Source: Brachionus manjavacas
Lineage: Eukaryota; Rotifera; Eurotatoria; Ploima; Brachionidae
Length of the DNA: 64,000 nucleotides
Reading direction: 5' to 3'
NCBI GenBank assembly: GCA_019054805.1
Contig: JAHQIY010000017.1
Span: 1,798,001 to 1,862,000 of the forward strand
The translations under genes were made by a program, and so were the position numbers. Below the pieces are notes generated by a model that did not search any database, was not told the origin of the DNA, and was given only the letters and a program-made list of their open reading frames with translations. Positions 35,746-48,000 of the stretch are shown one piece after another. Within the stretch, counting starts at the first letter, position 1. Each line of letters starts with the position of its first letter.

Positions 35746-38323
35746 GTTTTTTTATTATGGGTACTAGGTAGACCCTTTTGTTTTTTGATTATTAAATAAT
35801 AAAATGAGTTAAAAATCAATGAGTCTAATCCTTGTTTATTTTTCATAAAAATTAAATATTAATTCAATTTAATAGATAAAATGCCAGTCTAATTCAAATC
35901 TTATGGTGTCATGGTTCAAATTAAACAACTTGAATTTTTAAAGCAGAATTTAAGTCTCATTTAGAGCAAATTTTTTATTTTTCTAACAGAAATTATCAAA
36001 AACATAATTCAATAAGAGTCCTTTTTTTTTTTAAATTGAACCTTTAAGAAAAAAATTTTGTTTTTAGAAAACAAATTTATAGCATATTAAAACATTTCTA
36101 TAATAAATAAAACTTAAAATTTATTTTTTAAGAAAATTCGAAGCACACTCCATTTCTGGAGTTATTTGTGAAAGTAAAAAGGGCTCGAAGTCACATTCAG
36201 ACATCTAACAGGACATTTTCAGCTTTTATAGTTTTACAAAAGATTCTATTCGCATCAGTCGGATAAATAAGTTGGATGAAATAATTATTTAAATTTAAAT
36301 CGACTTGTTTTTTTTTAAATTTATAATTATATTATACATTTAAAAAATAGAGTAATACTCAAAGTAATTTATTAGATACTAAATTAAAAATGATACATTG
36401 AACAAAGTTTAAAAAAAAAAATATTAAATAAAAAATGTGACTTCCAGACTTAAAATGAGAGTAAAAAATAGAAAAATAAACACACTTATATTCGTCACAA
36501 TATAATTAATTTCTATTGAATTCAAACTAATATTTTACTTTAACATTTTTTAATTAGCTTTTTCCGATTATTTTAAAATTTGAGTCAGTTTATAGTTTTT
36601 TTTTCAATTTTTCAACTTTTATTTAAAAAAAGCATTTAGAATTATTATTGAACTCAGTTGTTCAAACAACCCATAAAGGCCACTTTGTTTTCATCAATTT
36701 CATTCCTCGAAATAGATAATTGATTTTTTGAGCAAAGTTTTGAATAATAAAAAATTTTAACAGAAAAATTTATCTCAAAAAAAAAATTCATTTTCCGACA
36801 TCAATTGAGAAAAAAAATCTGAAAAACTTGTTTATTTGCTTTTAGTGAACATTCAACGGCACTCTTGACTCATTTTCACCAAAGAGTCTATTATTTTGAC
36901 CTTGTTCAAACAAAGCTTAAATTAATTCAAATTAAATCTAATTTTTCATAAAACATGTTCAAAAACTGTTTGAATTTCATTGATTTTCTCAATTAGCTAA
37001 ATGCTCTCTCTAATTATATTAAAAGTTTCAAAAAAAAATTATTCTATCAAAAATAAATTAATTCCAAGCTTTATTTAGCAAACAAAAATTTAAAAATATT
37101 AAATTGGAAAAAATTTTGTGATACACATACGCCAAATAGGCTCAAATGGCATAATTGGCACTATTTAAATACTAAAATAATTCGCCAAGTTTTCTAAAGC
37201 TTTAATTGCTCCATACGGACGTCAATTGAACGCTGATCAACAATTGTGCACAGACTTCGATTATCGGACATCTAAATAATTAATAGAAGTGCAAAAATAG
37301 AGGTGGAAGGGATATGAATAAAACTTATAAAATAATCACCCTTATAAATAATTTAAGCTAGTCAAATATTTTTAATTCGCGTCGAGAAGTTCTCTTTCAT
37401 GCTCGGACTAATTCCTGTTGAGCAAATAATCCATTAAATTCTGTAAATTGCTATTCTTTTGTGCTGAGGCTAGACTATCAAAAAAGTGGTGGAGCAAAAT
37501 TTAACTTATGAGAAACATTTCTTTGAACAATATCAGGTACCGCTTCAAATCAATTGTAACCTGACACCCAAGGTAAATTAAGACTAAAAATCTCAAATGT
37601 CATATCCTCAATGCCGAGTTGGTTAGAATTGTTGATTAAAAAATTCACCTAAATCTCACCTTAGAAACAAGAATAGTAAATGAGAGAAAAATAAAATTTA
37701 TGTAAGAAATAGCTGCCAGTTTAGGTGAAAGCGTCCGATTTTACTCTTTAACAAATAATTGGCAACAGTTGGAAATATCGGTCGTGTAAACAACACCTGC
37801 GCATGTGTATCAAGATTTAGAACTAATTCAAGACTAAAAGGCTCTTGAGAGGCATAGCTTTTTTCGAAGCAGCACATTTGACTGAAGTCTTTCAATAGCT
37901 TTCAAAAGAATCTCTAGAATGTTTTTTTTGGAAATTTTTTTTTTTTTTTTTATAAAATAACAACGACTACTGAAATAAAATTTTTCTATTTTTTTTTGTT
38001 GTAATTACATCACTAGCGTATTCGAGTGAAAATCTTGTTTTCAAAACAAACAAAATTAAATAAAGCTTAACCAAAAACCAAATTACCTTTATGGTACCAC
38101 TAGTGTAAGTAATTATTTTCAAGAACAACAAAGTTTTTTCAACATTTATATTTTTAATCAAAATTAAGAATTGTATTTCTTGTTGTATTTAGCAATAAAA
38201 TATTCAACAAACACTCAGCAATCGCACAACTTTTTTCTTTTATCCAAAACACCTTTTTTTAACTATATTTAGCAGAAATTTAGAAATTCGAATGAATTTC
38301 GTAGGATCATTAACAAAATATCA

Positions 38324-41300
38324 ATGTATTTCTGTCAATTTGTGGTTATAAATTTGATATGGCTGGTCCTGAGCACAGTCACCTGTGTTCAACTACCATG
38401 TCGACTAGCACAAGACCCCAACTGCACCCTGGCCATTTCTTACCAGCCTCAAGAAAATCTTTTAGCATTTCATCTAGATGTGCAGAAGTTGGACTGTCAG
38501 TGGCTAGCGATTGGATTCAACACTCAGCCATTTATGGTAATTGAATCAAACAATTTTGACCAAATTTAAAAAACATTCAATTTCAGATAGGTACAGCGGT
38601 GATCGTACTGGAGTTTACGGATAACTTCAGAGCCTACAATGGGTAACTTGAGGTCATTTTTTTAAATAAATATTTTTTTAATTTTTGTCCAGTTTTCTCA
38701 AGTACTATAATGAGCCGATTTATGAGAACAATGATTTGATCAACTTTGAATTGGTGCATCTAAATGGTCGTTTTAGAGTGAAGTTCAAGCGGCCACTTGA
38801 TCTTTACACTGAAGGAGCTCTGAATTTTTCGAATTGTAATTTTGTAGTGGTCGGGGTGGGAGCATTGGTAGCAGACAAATTTTATACTCATGTAGATACT
38901 CCGATTTATAGTGATTCGTGCTGGACAAAATTTGATTTTAATCAAATAACAACTGAATCAGATCAAATATTTACAAGTAGTGAATTGTCGATCAATATTG
39001 AAACAACCAGAGGCAACGATTTAATAAACTCGACAAAATTCACTACAAAAAACCAGGCTGATGATGAGATCAAGCTGACTCAGGCCGACTTGGGTGCTGC
39101 TGATAATTCAACTACAAAATCTGTCAAATCAAGCGCAATTACCACAAACTCGGCATCGGATTCCAGTGAATTTAGCTTCTTTAGCACAAAATCAGATCAA
39201 GATCCAACTAGTTCAACTCAGATTAGATTTCAGACAACCAAAGCTTTAAATTCCGAGCTTTTTACAGCATCACAAGAGTCAAAAAGTACCTCTTTATTTG
39301 ATGAAAAATTTTCTCAGACCACCGAATCTGTTCTCTTCCCTATTACAACAGAAAATTTGTTTCCCCAAACTCAAACAATCAATGAAAATCAAAGAACTTC
39401 ACCAAAAAATTCAATAACATTGACAAATAACTTTGGTTTTACAAGCATGGCATCTAATTCAATTCACCAAACCCAAGAAGAATCAAATACTGCTATAATA
39501 AATACAACCGCGCAGTCAGAATTACTTACCGAGTCTAGTACAGAGGAAACTTTAAAACAAACCACTGCGGATGAAATATTTGATGTTGTAGAAAATTCTA
39601 CCGCTAAATTATTATTCCAATCTAGTACTGAGCTTAATATTTTACAAACTAATGAAGGAAAAGTGAATGAAACTGTAAAAATTACCACTGAAGATACAGA
39701 AATATTTCCCGAATCTACTAGTTTGGAAAATTTAATGCAAACTACTGAAGGAAAAGTGAATGAAACTGTAAAAATTACCACTGAAGATACAGAAATTTTT
39801 ACCGAATCTACTACTTTGGAAAATTTAATGCAAACTACTGAAGGAAAAGTGAATGAAACTGTAAAAATTACCACTGAAGATACAGAAATATTTCCCGAAT
39901 CTACTACTTTGGAAAATTTAATGCAAACTACTGAAGGAAAAGTGAATGAAACTGTAAAAATTACCACTGAAGATACAGAAATTTTTACCGAATCTACTAC
40001 TTTGGAAAATTTAATGCAAACTACTGAAGGAAAAGTGAATGAAACTGTAAAATTTACCACTGAAGATACAGAAATTTTTACCGAATCTACTACTTTGGAA
40101 AATTTAATGCAAACTACTGAAGGAAAAGTGAATGAAACTGTAAAATTTACCACTGAAGATACAGAAATTTTTACCGAATCTACTACTTTGGAAAATTTAA
40201 TGCAAACTACTGAAGGAAAAGTGAATGAAACTGTAAAAATTACCACTGAAGATACAGAAATATTTCCCGAATCTACTAGTTTGGAAAATTTAATGCAAAC
40301 TACTGAAGGAAAAGTGAATGAAACTGTAAAAATTACCACTGAAGATACAGAAATTTTTACCGAATCTACTACTTTGGAAAATTTAATGCAAACTACTGAA
40401 GGAAAAGTGAATGAAACTGTAAAAATTACCACTGAAGATACAGAAATATTTCCCGAATCTACTTTAATACAAACTACTGAAAATGATGCTAATGGGGTCG
40501 TAAAAAATACTACCGCGGAATCAGAAATATTTCTCGAATCTACTACTTTGGAAAATTTAATGCAAACTACTGAAGGAAATATGAATGAAATTGTACAAGA
40601 TACTACCACAGTGTCTGAAATATTTACAGAATTAAGTTCCGAAATGCAGCACACTTTTACAGTTGTTTCTGATTCAGTCACTATTCCAAAAATATCAACT
40701 TCTTTTGAGTTTTTAAGAGAGACAACCAAAGATTTACTTGAGTCAACACAAATGTTTGATTTAGGCACAACTTCATCTTTTCAGTCTTCATTTATTTCTG
40801 ATCCAAGTACTGAAACCCTTGGCTCAAGTACTGTAACTATCAATTTAACCTCCAAAACTACCCCCGATTCTGTTAATGCTGAAACTAGTGAAATGGATAA
40901 CTTAACCATTAATTTTTTAACAACTGGGACTTCAAAAATTGTTGAACAAAGAACCACTGATTTTAATATGATATCTATTAATTCAACCAAAATTTTTTCT
41001 ACAGAATCCGAAGCAACTAGTACCGATTCAAAACCTACTTTCGAATTCTTGACCAGTACAGAAAGTCTAACTTTTGAGATGACCAAATCAACTGAAAAAT
41101 TTGAAACCTCTATCCAAACTTTAACCGAAGCCGAAACAACCAAACAAGAAACATCAAATAGAGAAACATTAAGTCAAACTACTGGATCAACAACTTCAAC
41201 TGATTTTATTGATGAAATAGTCACTGTTCCTGATTTAGGAAGCAAATTGAACACCACTAAGTTTTCCTCTACAACTTCAACTTCAACTTCAACTACCGCT

Positions 41301-42244
41301 ACAACTACAACTACAACTACTGTTATAACTACAACTACTGCTACAACTACAACTACTTCTACAACTAAAACAACTTCTACAACTAAAACTACTGCTACAA
41401 CTACAACTACAACTACAACTACAACTACAACTACAACTACAACTACAACTAAAACTACTGCTACAACTTCGACACTGACTGCGGATATGACTGAAATTAC
41501 AGATAAGGTGATAAATTCGACCATAGCACCATTAGTCGATTTTTTGTTCTTGGTTCAAATGAGACTTGGTAATTCATATTTGGAAGTCGTAAATGAGACT
41601 CAAGCAAAATTAAGCCAAAATTTAACAGATTATGTAAATTTTAAAAAAGTTTTTTAATTTTATTTAATATTTGTTTGATGATTTTTAAAGACCAAAAGAG
41701 CTTTAATGGATTACAATTTAGGTGGTTATGAGTCAATTATCCTGTTGAACATTACAGAATCGGAAAGGCTTGCTATTCTATTTTCTTTGCTTAAATATAG
41801 AGCGAATGCTAGTGAGAATGATTCTCAATTAAAAGAAAATTTGGAAACTTCTCTTAAAAATGGAGACAGAAAAATTTTAAATGTGAATTCAGTGTCTGTT
41901 CAAAAATATACTCCAAGTATAGGTATTTCGAATTTTTTAAAATAAATTCATGAAAAAAAAAATTTTAATTTTTTTCCATGTTTTTAAAGAAAAACCGGCA
42001 GAATTAACCACAGCACAATCAGAGCTAAAAACTAATACAATTTTAGCCATTGTCTTCGGAAGTGTATTTGGAGCTTTGACTTTATTTTTGTTGTTATTTA
42101 TCTGTCTAATGTTTTACTATTGCTTTAAAAGAGTAAATTTTTATAATTTAATTTTTTTAATCTTTATTTAAACAAATTTAATTTAAGAGACGATCGAGTT
42201 ATTACTTTGGTGGTTCTGCTAACGATTATCTGGTTAGAATCTAA
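38324..42244 (+). CDS. DOMON-containing mucin-like type I membrane protein
   Basis: Exons 38324-38536, 38587-38642, 38693-41633 (or 41648, both in frame), 41691-41922, 41990-42132 and 42188-42244 encode ~1213 residues. Order of parts: signal peptide (VVINLIWLVLSTVTC), then a DOMON-like beta domain (CTLAISYQPQENLLAFHLDV, DCQWLAIGFN, NFRAYNGFLKYYNEP) to ~residue 190, as in ferric-reductase-like and DBH-related proteins; a ~780-residue Ser/Thr/Glu stalk with nine copies of a 31-residue repeat and a long poly-Thr tract, probably heavily O-glycosylated; a ~130-residue extracellular membrane-proximal region with several Asn-x-Ser/Thr sites; a transmembrane helix (ILAIVFGSVFGALTLFLLLF) and a short basic/aromatic tail RRSSYYFGGSANDYLVRI. 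No DBH-type copper ligands, no cytochrome b561 helices. A cell-surface or cuticle role is inference. I do not know an orthologue. Confidence 0.85.
39654..40490 (+). repeat. Coding minisatellite, 93-bp unit, nine copies
   Basis: GAAGGAAAAGTGAATGAAAC recurs every 93 bp starting at 39654 and 39747. Each unit encodes 31 residues (EGKVNETVK...TTEDTEIF(P/T)EST...LENLMQTT). Copies differ at only a few sites (Ile/Phe after VK, Pro/Thr before EST, Ser/Thr after it), arranged in a mosaic that suggests recent unequal exchange. The last copy is truncated before a diverged unit (ENDANGVVKNTTAE). Each unit carries an Asn-Glu-Thr sequon. Confidence 0.95.
41272..41470 (+). repeat. Coding ACA/ACT microsatellite (poly-Thr)
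   Basis: ACAACTACAACT repeats encode runs of Thr with a few Ser, Lys, Ala and Ile. The tract is expected to be length-polymorphic and lies at the end of the mucin-like stalk. The reverse strand reads as a long Val-rich frame, which is a shadow. Confidence 0.9.
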
Positions 42245-45015
42245 TTCGAACAGTGATTTTTTATTTATATTTTTTATTTTTGATAGAGATTAGTTTTTTG
42301 TATATTTTTTAATAAATTTTATTTATTAATTTGAATTGTTCAATAGCTTATTGTTTATTAAAATTAAAATTGTATAAAAAATTGCCTCTTCCAAATGATA
42401 TTAAATTTTTGAACGAGTTCGGTTTTTTTTTTTTTTTAAAGGCTTTGTATTATAGTATAGTGAAACCATATATTTTGCGTCTAAAAATTTATTTGATTTT
42501 TCTTTTCTTTTAAATGAATTAACGATTTTAATGAAGCCTTAAGTTTTTTATTCAATTCTGATATAAAGAAATAAATTAGAGCAAACAATCTTACAATTTT
42601 TTTGATAAAAATTAGCCCTTAAGCTTTGCTTTGAAAATACATGGTTACCAAGGTTTAAGAGAAAAAATAGTTTATATGTAATTTTTTTATTTTCAAATTG
42701 CTTTAAAATAAATATTAAAAAATAAATATTCTTTAGGTAATATAAATAGACTTGTGATCTAAAAAGATTATTGATTTAAAAATTAAAATAAACTGATTTG
42801 GGAACTTTAATCTAAAAAGCAATTTAATTTTTTTCAAAAGTGAGACTTTTATTTGGCTATCATTATGTAAATTTGTTTGGCAGAATAATCTTTGAATTTT
42901 GAGTGAAAAGAAATCTTTTATTTAAATCTCTCATATGTAATAAATTAACTTTAATTAAAATTGAAATAAAAAAAATCTTTGACTTTAAATTCTTTTTAAA
43001 TCTTAAAAAATATTATTTGATTATTAAATATTTAATCATCTTAATATTAAATGCATATTAGAGAATTTGTTTGAAAGATTTATTAAGATCTTAAATTTTA
43101 TTTTTCAAAATTATTAAAGTGAATATAAATTAATCAAATTCTGGTTACAAATTTGAAAATGAAAATTTTGCAGTCTTACAGGTAAAACAAATCTGAAACA
43201 ATTAAGATATTTATTTACTTTTTTGTTTTTTGTTTTTTAATAACAATTCAAATCACATTTACACACACGTGGTTAAAAAATATTTGAAAAAAAATAGCAA
43301 CATTCTCTCAGAAAATAAAATGTAACACTTAAATATATTTTTTAAAATAAAATTCAAAAAACCTCTTAAATTTAAAGAATTCATGATAAAATTGAATTGA
43401 ATTTTAAAGATTTGATTCTTTCTTAAAAAGATTTCAAATAAAATTGAAAATTTTAAAAATCAATTTTTTCAAAATTCTTAGTCTCCAAGTTTCAAGGTTA
43501 ATCAACAGGCTAGGGCCCTAATCTATTCCTGATTAACTCTTCATTTTTTTAAATTAAAATAAATAATTCATTAAAAAACAATTTATCAAAATATTTTATA
43601 TAAAAAGATTTTTAAAAAAATTAAGAAAATAATAAATTTAATTAATTGATTAGTTAAAGTTTTTGTAAACCAATTTAAATTTTCGAAAACTTTAATTGAT
43701 CTAAGAAAAATTATATTTATATTATTAAAAATAGATGTTATGAAATGATTGAAGGACAAACATAAAGGACTAATACCAAAATTACTAATAAATTTCGTTT
43801 TTGTTTTTGGTTCAATTAAATTATTTTTATTTCTTAAATTATATTTGAGGTTTTTTATTTTATTTTCTTTTAAACCTTCTTTTTATATAATAGGACCATT
43901 GTCCAGTTTAAATATTTTAAAACGAAAGTTTAGGATTCTAGATAAAAATCTGTGTTGGAACCCAAAAAATCCATATTTCTCAAGAAAGAAATTTATATTA
44001 CTGTATTCAAAATTTGAAAAGTCAAATTTAAAAAGTTTAAACAAGGCAGAATAAAATAGATTAAATAATATCTGAGTTGTAGATTTTGGAAAATATATTA
44101 CTAACGTTAGCGAATTGTCAAAGTATGGAAGAATAAATGGTTTAAAAAATTGCATTTTTACAGAAGTTGACAGATAGAATGGTTTTTTTATTGAAAAATT
44201 TTCTATTTATTTCGGTTCAAACTGTTGATATAAGTTTGGCAAAATATAAACAACTATCTAAGGTAACTCCCAATAATCTAAACTCGTCGACAGCTTGAAC
44301 TATTCGATTTAAAACGACAATGCTTTTTGGTAATATAAGTTTAATGTTCGTCATTAACATAAAAATGCTTTGTCTCAATTAATATCTAACCTATTTGCTG
44401 AACACCATATTGAAAAAACCTTTGATTCCTCTGAAAATTTAGACAAAAGTTTGTCTAAATTTGGATCACTAAGATAGAGGGTTGTATCATTAGCAAATAA
44501 CTTAATCAATAATTTTAAATCAAAATAAAATGCTCCAATTTTTCCCTCAAATTAATTTTTTTGATTCAAAAAACCTCTTTGATTTTTAAAGAATTGATGA
44601 TAAAATTGAATTGAATTTAAAAGATTTGATTCTTTCTTAAAAAGATTTAAATTAAAATTGAAAATTTGAAAAATCAATTTTTCCTATATACTTAGTCTTA
44701 AGACAGGAACTAAATTATTTTAATCCGTCTAATATTTTACCTATCAAAGTTATTCACAAATATATAATATAATTTTGTAGTATATAAAAATTGAAATTAA
44801 AAAATTTTATTCAAAAAAATATGTCTGCATATTTTGATGTAATTCGTTTCATCCGGGGAAAAAAAACAAAAGAATAAAAAAATAACCATTAGTGTTACAA
44901 AAAAAGTTAACAAATTTTTATACATTTACGTAAACTTTAAGTTCTTTTAAAAAAAAATAATATTTTATTACAATAACTCGATATGCACACAGAACTAAAT
45001 TTTCAATTTATCAAA
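42245..45015. other. Intergenic with one dead retroelement
   Basis: Apart from the reverse-transcriptase relic at 43880-44520, A/T-rich DNA. Two ~120-bp segments (43370-43500 and 44570-44700: AAAAAACCTCTT, GATTTGATTCTTTCTTAAAA) resemble each other and flank the relic, possibly direct repeats. Plus-strand frames at 42331-42513 and 43749-44054 are not supported. Confidence 0.5.
43880..44520 (-). pseudogene. Non-LTR reverse-transcriptase relic (second LINE family)
   Basis: Minus-strand reading gives KLFANDTTLYLSDPNLDKLL (motif C with the first catalytic Asp changed to Asn), SIWCSANRLDIN, VDEFRLLGVTLDSCLYFAKL and, further on, FLEKYGFFGFQHRFLSRILN. The LLGV(T/V)LD and RF.SRI blocks are typical of LINE ORF2 thumb regions but differ from the VQRRATK-type copies elsewhere in the window. 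Stops and frame breaks show it is dead. Confidence 0.75.
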
Positions 45016-48000
45016 TTATACCATTTTAATCTCAGATTCATTTGGTTTGTGTTCAGCTGTTTCCAATTTTTCATCAATTTTCCTTTTTCTTAATTCATTT
45101 GTGTTGAACGAACTCAGAGCACTTTCATTAAAACTAGTGTAGTAGAAAAAATTTTCCTGTTCCCTTAGTTCGGCAAGTTCTTTCGCAGAGCAAGTAGGGG
45201 TGTCAATGGGTACTGTCATGTCGAAGCGGGAATAGTCGATTTTATAGGTTCCATCTTCTTTCTGAAAAGTGATCAATTTCTCAAACCGGTGTCCCCAAAG
45301 TATTTCGTTCACTAAATAAGAAGTGCGTGCTTGAGTGGTCATGCCTGTGCTCTCAACAATTCCTTCCAAAATTACGGCTAGTTCGAATCTTTCTTTTCTG
45401 AGATCTTCGGCAGAGAGAGTCCAGAACGGACTGTTTTCGTCAATTATGTGCTCGATGGTGAGCGGCCAAACCAAAAAAAGACGGTCCAAACCCTTGTCCC
45501 AGCCTACATTCAAATCATACATATGCAGTGGCATTATTTCACCTTCCAATGTCACTTTTTTCTTTATCAAATACATGCGCACGTGAGCTTCGACAATGTG
45601 GGATTTTCTCATGTCTCCTACTCGGCATATTAAACAAAGACGTCCATCTCGCAGGCTTATTACGGCATTTTTCGAGAACATCAGCGTTTCGCTTCTTTTT
45701 TTGGGTCGCGATAGTTTGGCAAACACCACACCAACCTAAATCAAGCTCTCCGTTAGACTAAAAATTTAAAAAATTTTATACTCTTTAAATTCCTTAAGCT
45801 AACAGCATTGACAGGAAAGTCGAAGTAATTTTTAATTTTTTAAAAAATTTTTCCTTGTTTTTGATCATTTGGAATTGAAAAAAAGAATATTTATTAAAGT
45901 TTTGTGATATTTTTCATCCCTTTCTAATTAAATCCTTCAATTAACTCGTCCAAAAATTTAATAAAAATATGAACAATATAAATACATAATTTACTATACT
46001 AATAAAAGAAAAATATTTTCATTTATTATTTAACAGATTCATAGTGAAGATAAAAAAAAAGAATTAAATTGATCAATTTAAACTTTATTTGAACAATAAA
46101 ATATAACTAATTGAATAAAATCGTAATTGATTTATTTTTGAAAAAAATTTACTGTTCTATGTTTGGATAATTTTTGAGAATAAATAACTAAAACCCAAAA
46201 ATTTCAGTAGCCTTGTGGTCTGTCATATTTTTAGATAATATCTGTAAATATTTTAATATGAATGAAGTTAAAATTTTTTTTTTATCAAATTATCAAAAAT
46301 TAAGTTAATTTTAAAAAGTTTATGAAGTTTTTATTATCATTTGTTTATTTGATTAAAGCTTAAAGAAAAAAATAAATTTACAAAATTTTTTTTGATTTTT
46401 TAAAAATTTTTGCTTATTTTCAAATTAAAACAAATACGAATAAAATAAGACAATAACGCACTTAAATAATTAATTCAATAAATTAGAAGGAATATATAAT
46501 AAATACAGTTGTTATTAAGTTTAAAAAATATTTTTTATTTCCAAAATGGTTGCAATGAAAAAAAAATTTATTTTTGTTTTTCTTTATTAATTTGTCTAGT
46601 GTATGATCAGAAAAAAATATTTTTTTATCTAATTATATAAAAATAACTTAATTTTGTATTATTTATTTTTTAAAATATTAATTTAATCAAAAATAATAAA
46701 AATTAAATTAAGTGTGCACAAATCAATTCAAATGTAACTAAAAAAATTATCTTTTATTTAACGGTTTAAGTTCATCCAAAATAGAATTATCAAAAAAATT
46801 ATAACAATTAAATGTCAATTTATATTTATCAATTCTTGGGAACTATTATAAGGTAAATTATCTAAAATACAAATTTTTAATAAACATTTTTGAACTTTCG
46901 ACGAAGCAGAAGAGTATGAAAATTGGATGAGATGTAAACACCAAACTAAGAAAAACCAGCAGGTTCAAAATCAAAAAAAAAATTTTTAGATCGTTTTTTT
47001 TCACTCTTATACTAAATTTTTTTTGTCGAAATTAAATCTTTTTTCTCAAATTTAATAATAATTGATACTAAATAATAAATACGATACCAACTTAATTAAT
47101 TTTGATAGGTGAGCAAATTATTAGCATTTGTATTAAAATAATAGTTTGGGGAGGACCTAAGGCAGCTAGTCACTAGCCTCCCTTTCGGCACTTGGAAATA
47201 AAATTGAATACAAGTCAAAAAGAAAGAGAATATCTCAATATCAATTTTGATTATAATATTTTTTTATTTTTGAATAAAATACAAAACCATTTAGATATTG
47301 CTAAAATAAATTTTTGTTATTTTTTTTTAATTTGTTATCGTCAAATTTTATTTGAATTAAATGAATAAAGGTTTAATTAAATTTGTGAAGTATATAACAC
47401 TTTTTATCAAAGTTAATCAAACAAAAATAATTTGTTGATTTTTTTAAATTATCGCTGCCAAAGTAGATTCCTTTTGAATTTCATTAATATGAAATTTTAG
47501 CTTAAAAATAAATAATCAGTTCAATTTAAATAAAATATAAAAGACAAAACATAGGAATGTTCGGAAATTTTACTCAACAAAAAATACTGAAAAATATTCT
47601 GATGGTATTTAAAAATAAAAATTATAAATGAGTGGAAACGTGTTTATTAAGTAAAAATAGTCTGGTAAAAGATTTAGGAAATTTGTTCAAAGTGATTTGA
47701 AAAAGAAAAGCCAGACGTGGATTACAGGCGAAAAAATACAAAATTTTAAGATCCTTAATGTATTGTAGATTTGTGTATTTTGAACTTTCCATAAACTAAT
47801 GAGGATCACATTATTTTTTAACCAAAAGGGTTTTAAATAAACGGAATGCACTCTCTCTAAATCTAATAGATGCCACTTCGATTAATTATTTTAAAGCAAA
47901 AATTAATGACTGATTAATTAATCAAAATTAAGAGAAAATATTAAAAATTTTTATCAAAAATTTGACCAAAATTTCAAATTAAATTTTATCATTTTTTTAA

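Larger units (their letters stand above)
31155..38323. other. 7-kb gene-poor, repeat-rich region
   Basis: Holds a dead LINE (32530-33350), a MULE-like transposase relic (34069-34346) and a foldback-type element (34565-35745), listed separately. An 80-codon minus-strand frame at 31146-31388 (ALTRTIAKIDLYLHRKNELQ) and a 65-codon frame at 37698-37895 look more protein-like than their surroundings, but I cannot assign them. 35770-38320 is otherwise plain A/T sequence and should contain the promoter of the DOMON gene. Confidence 0.5.

Noticed and set aside
39464-40768. 434-codon minus-strand ORF
   Set aside because: Antisense shadow of the 93-bp coding repeat; its own repeat period and Val/Ser bias follow directly from the plus-strand units.
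41174-41524. Val-rich 116-codon minus-strand ORF
   Set aside because: Complement of the poly-Thr ACA/ACT tract.
43749-44054. 101-codon plus-strand ORF
   Set aside because: Lies antisense to a reverse-transcriptase relic and has no features of its own.
45335-45761. Plus-strand ORFs of 61-83 codons
   Set aside because: Shadows of the Kir cytoplasmic-domain exon.
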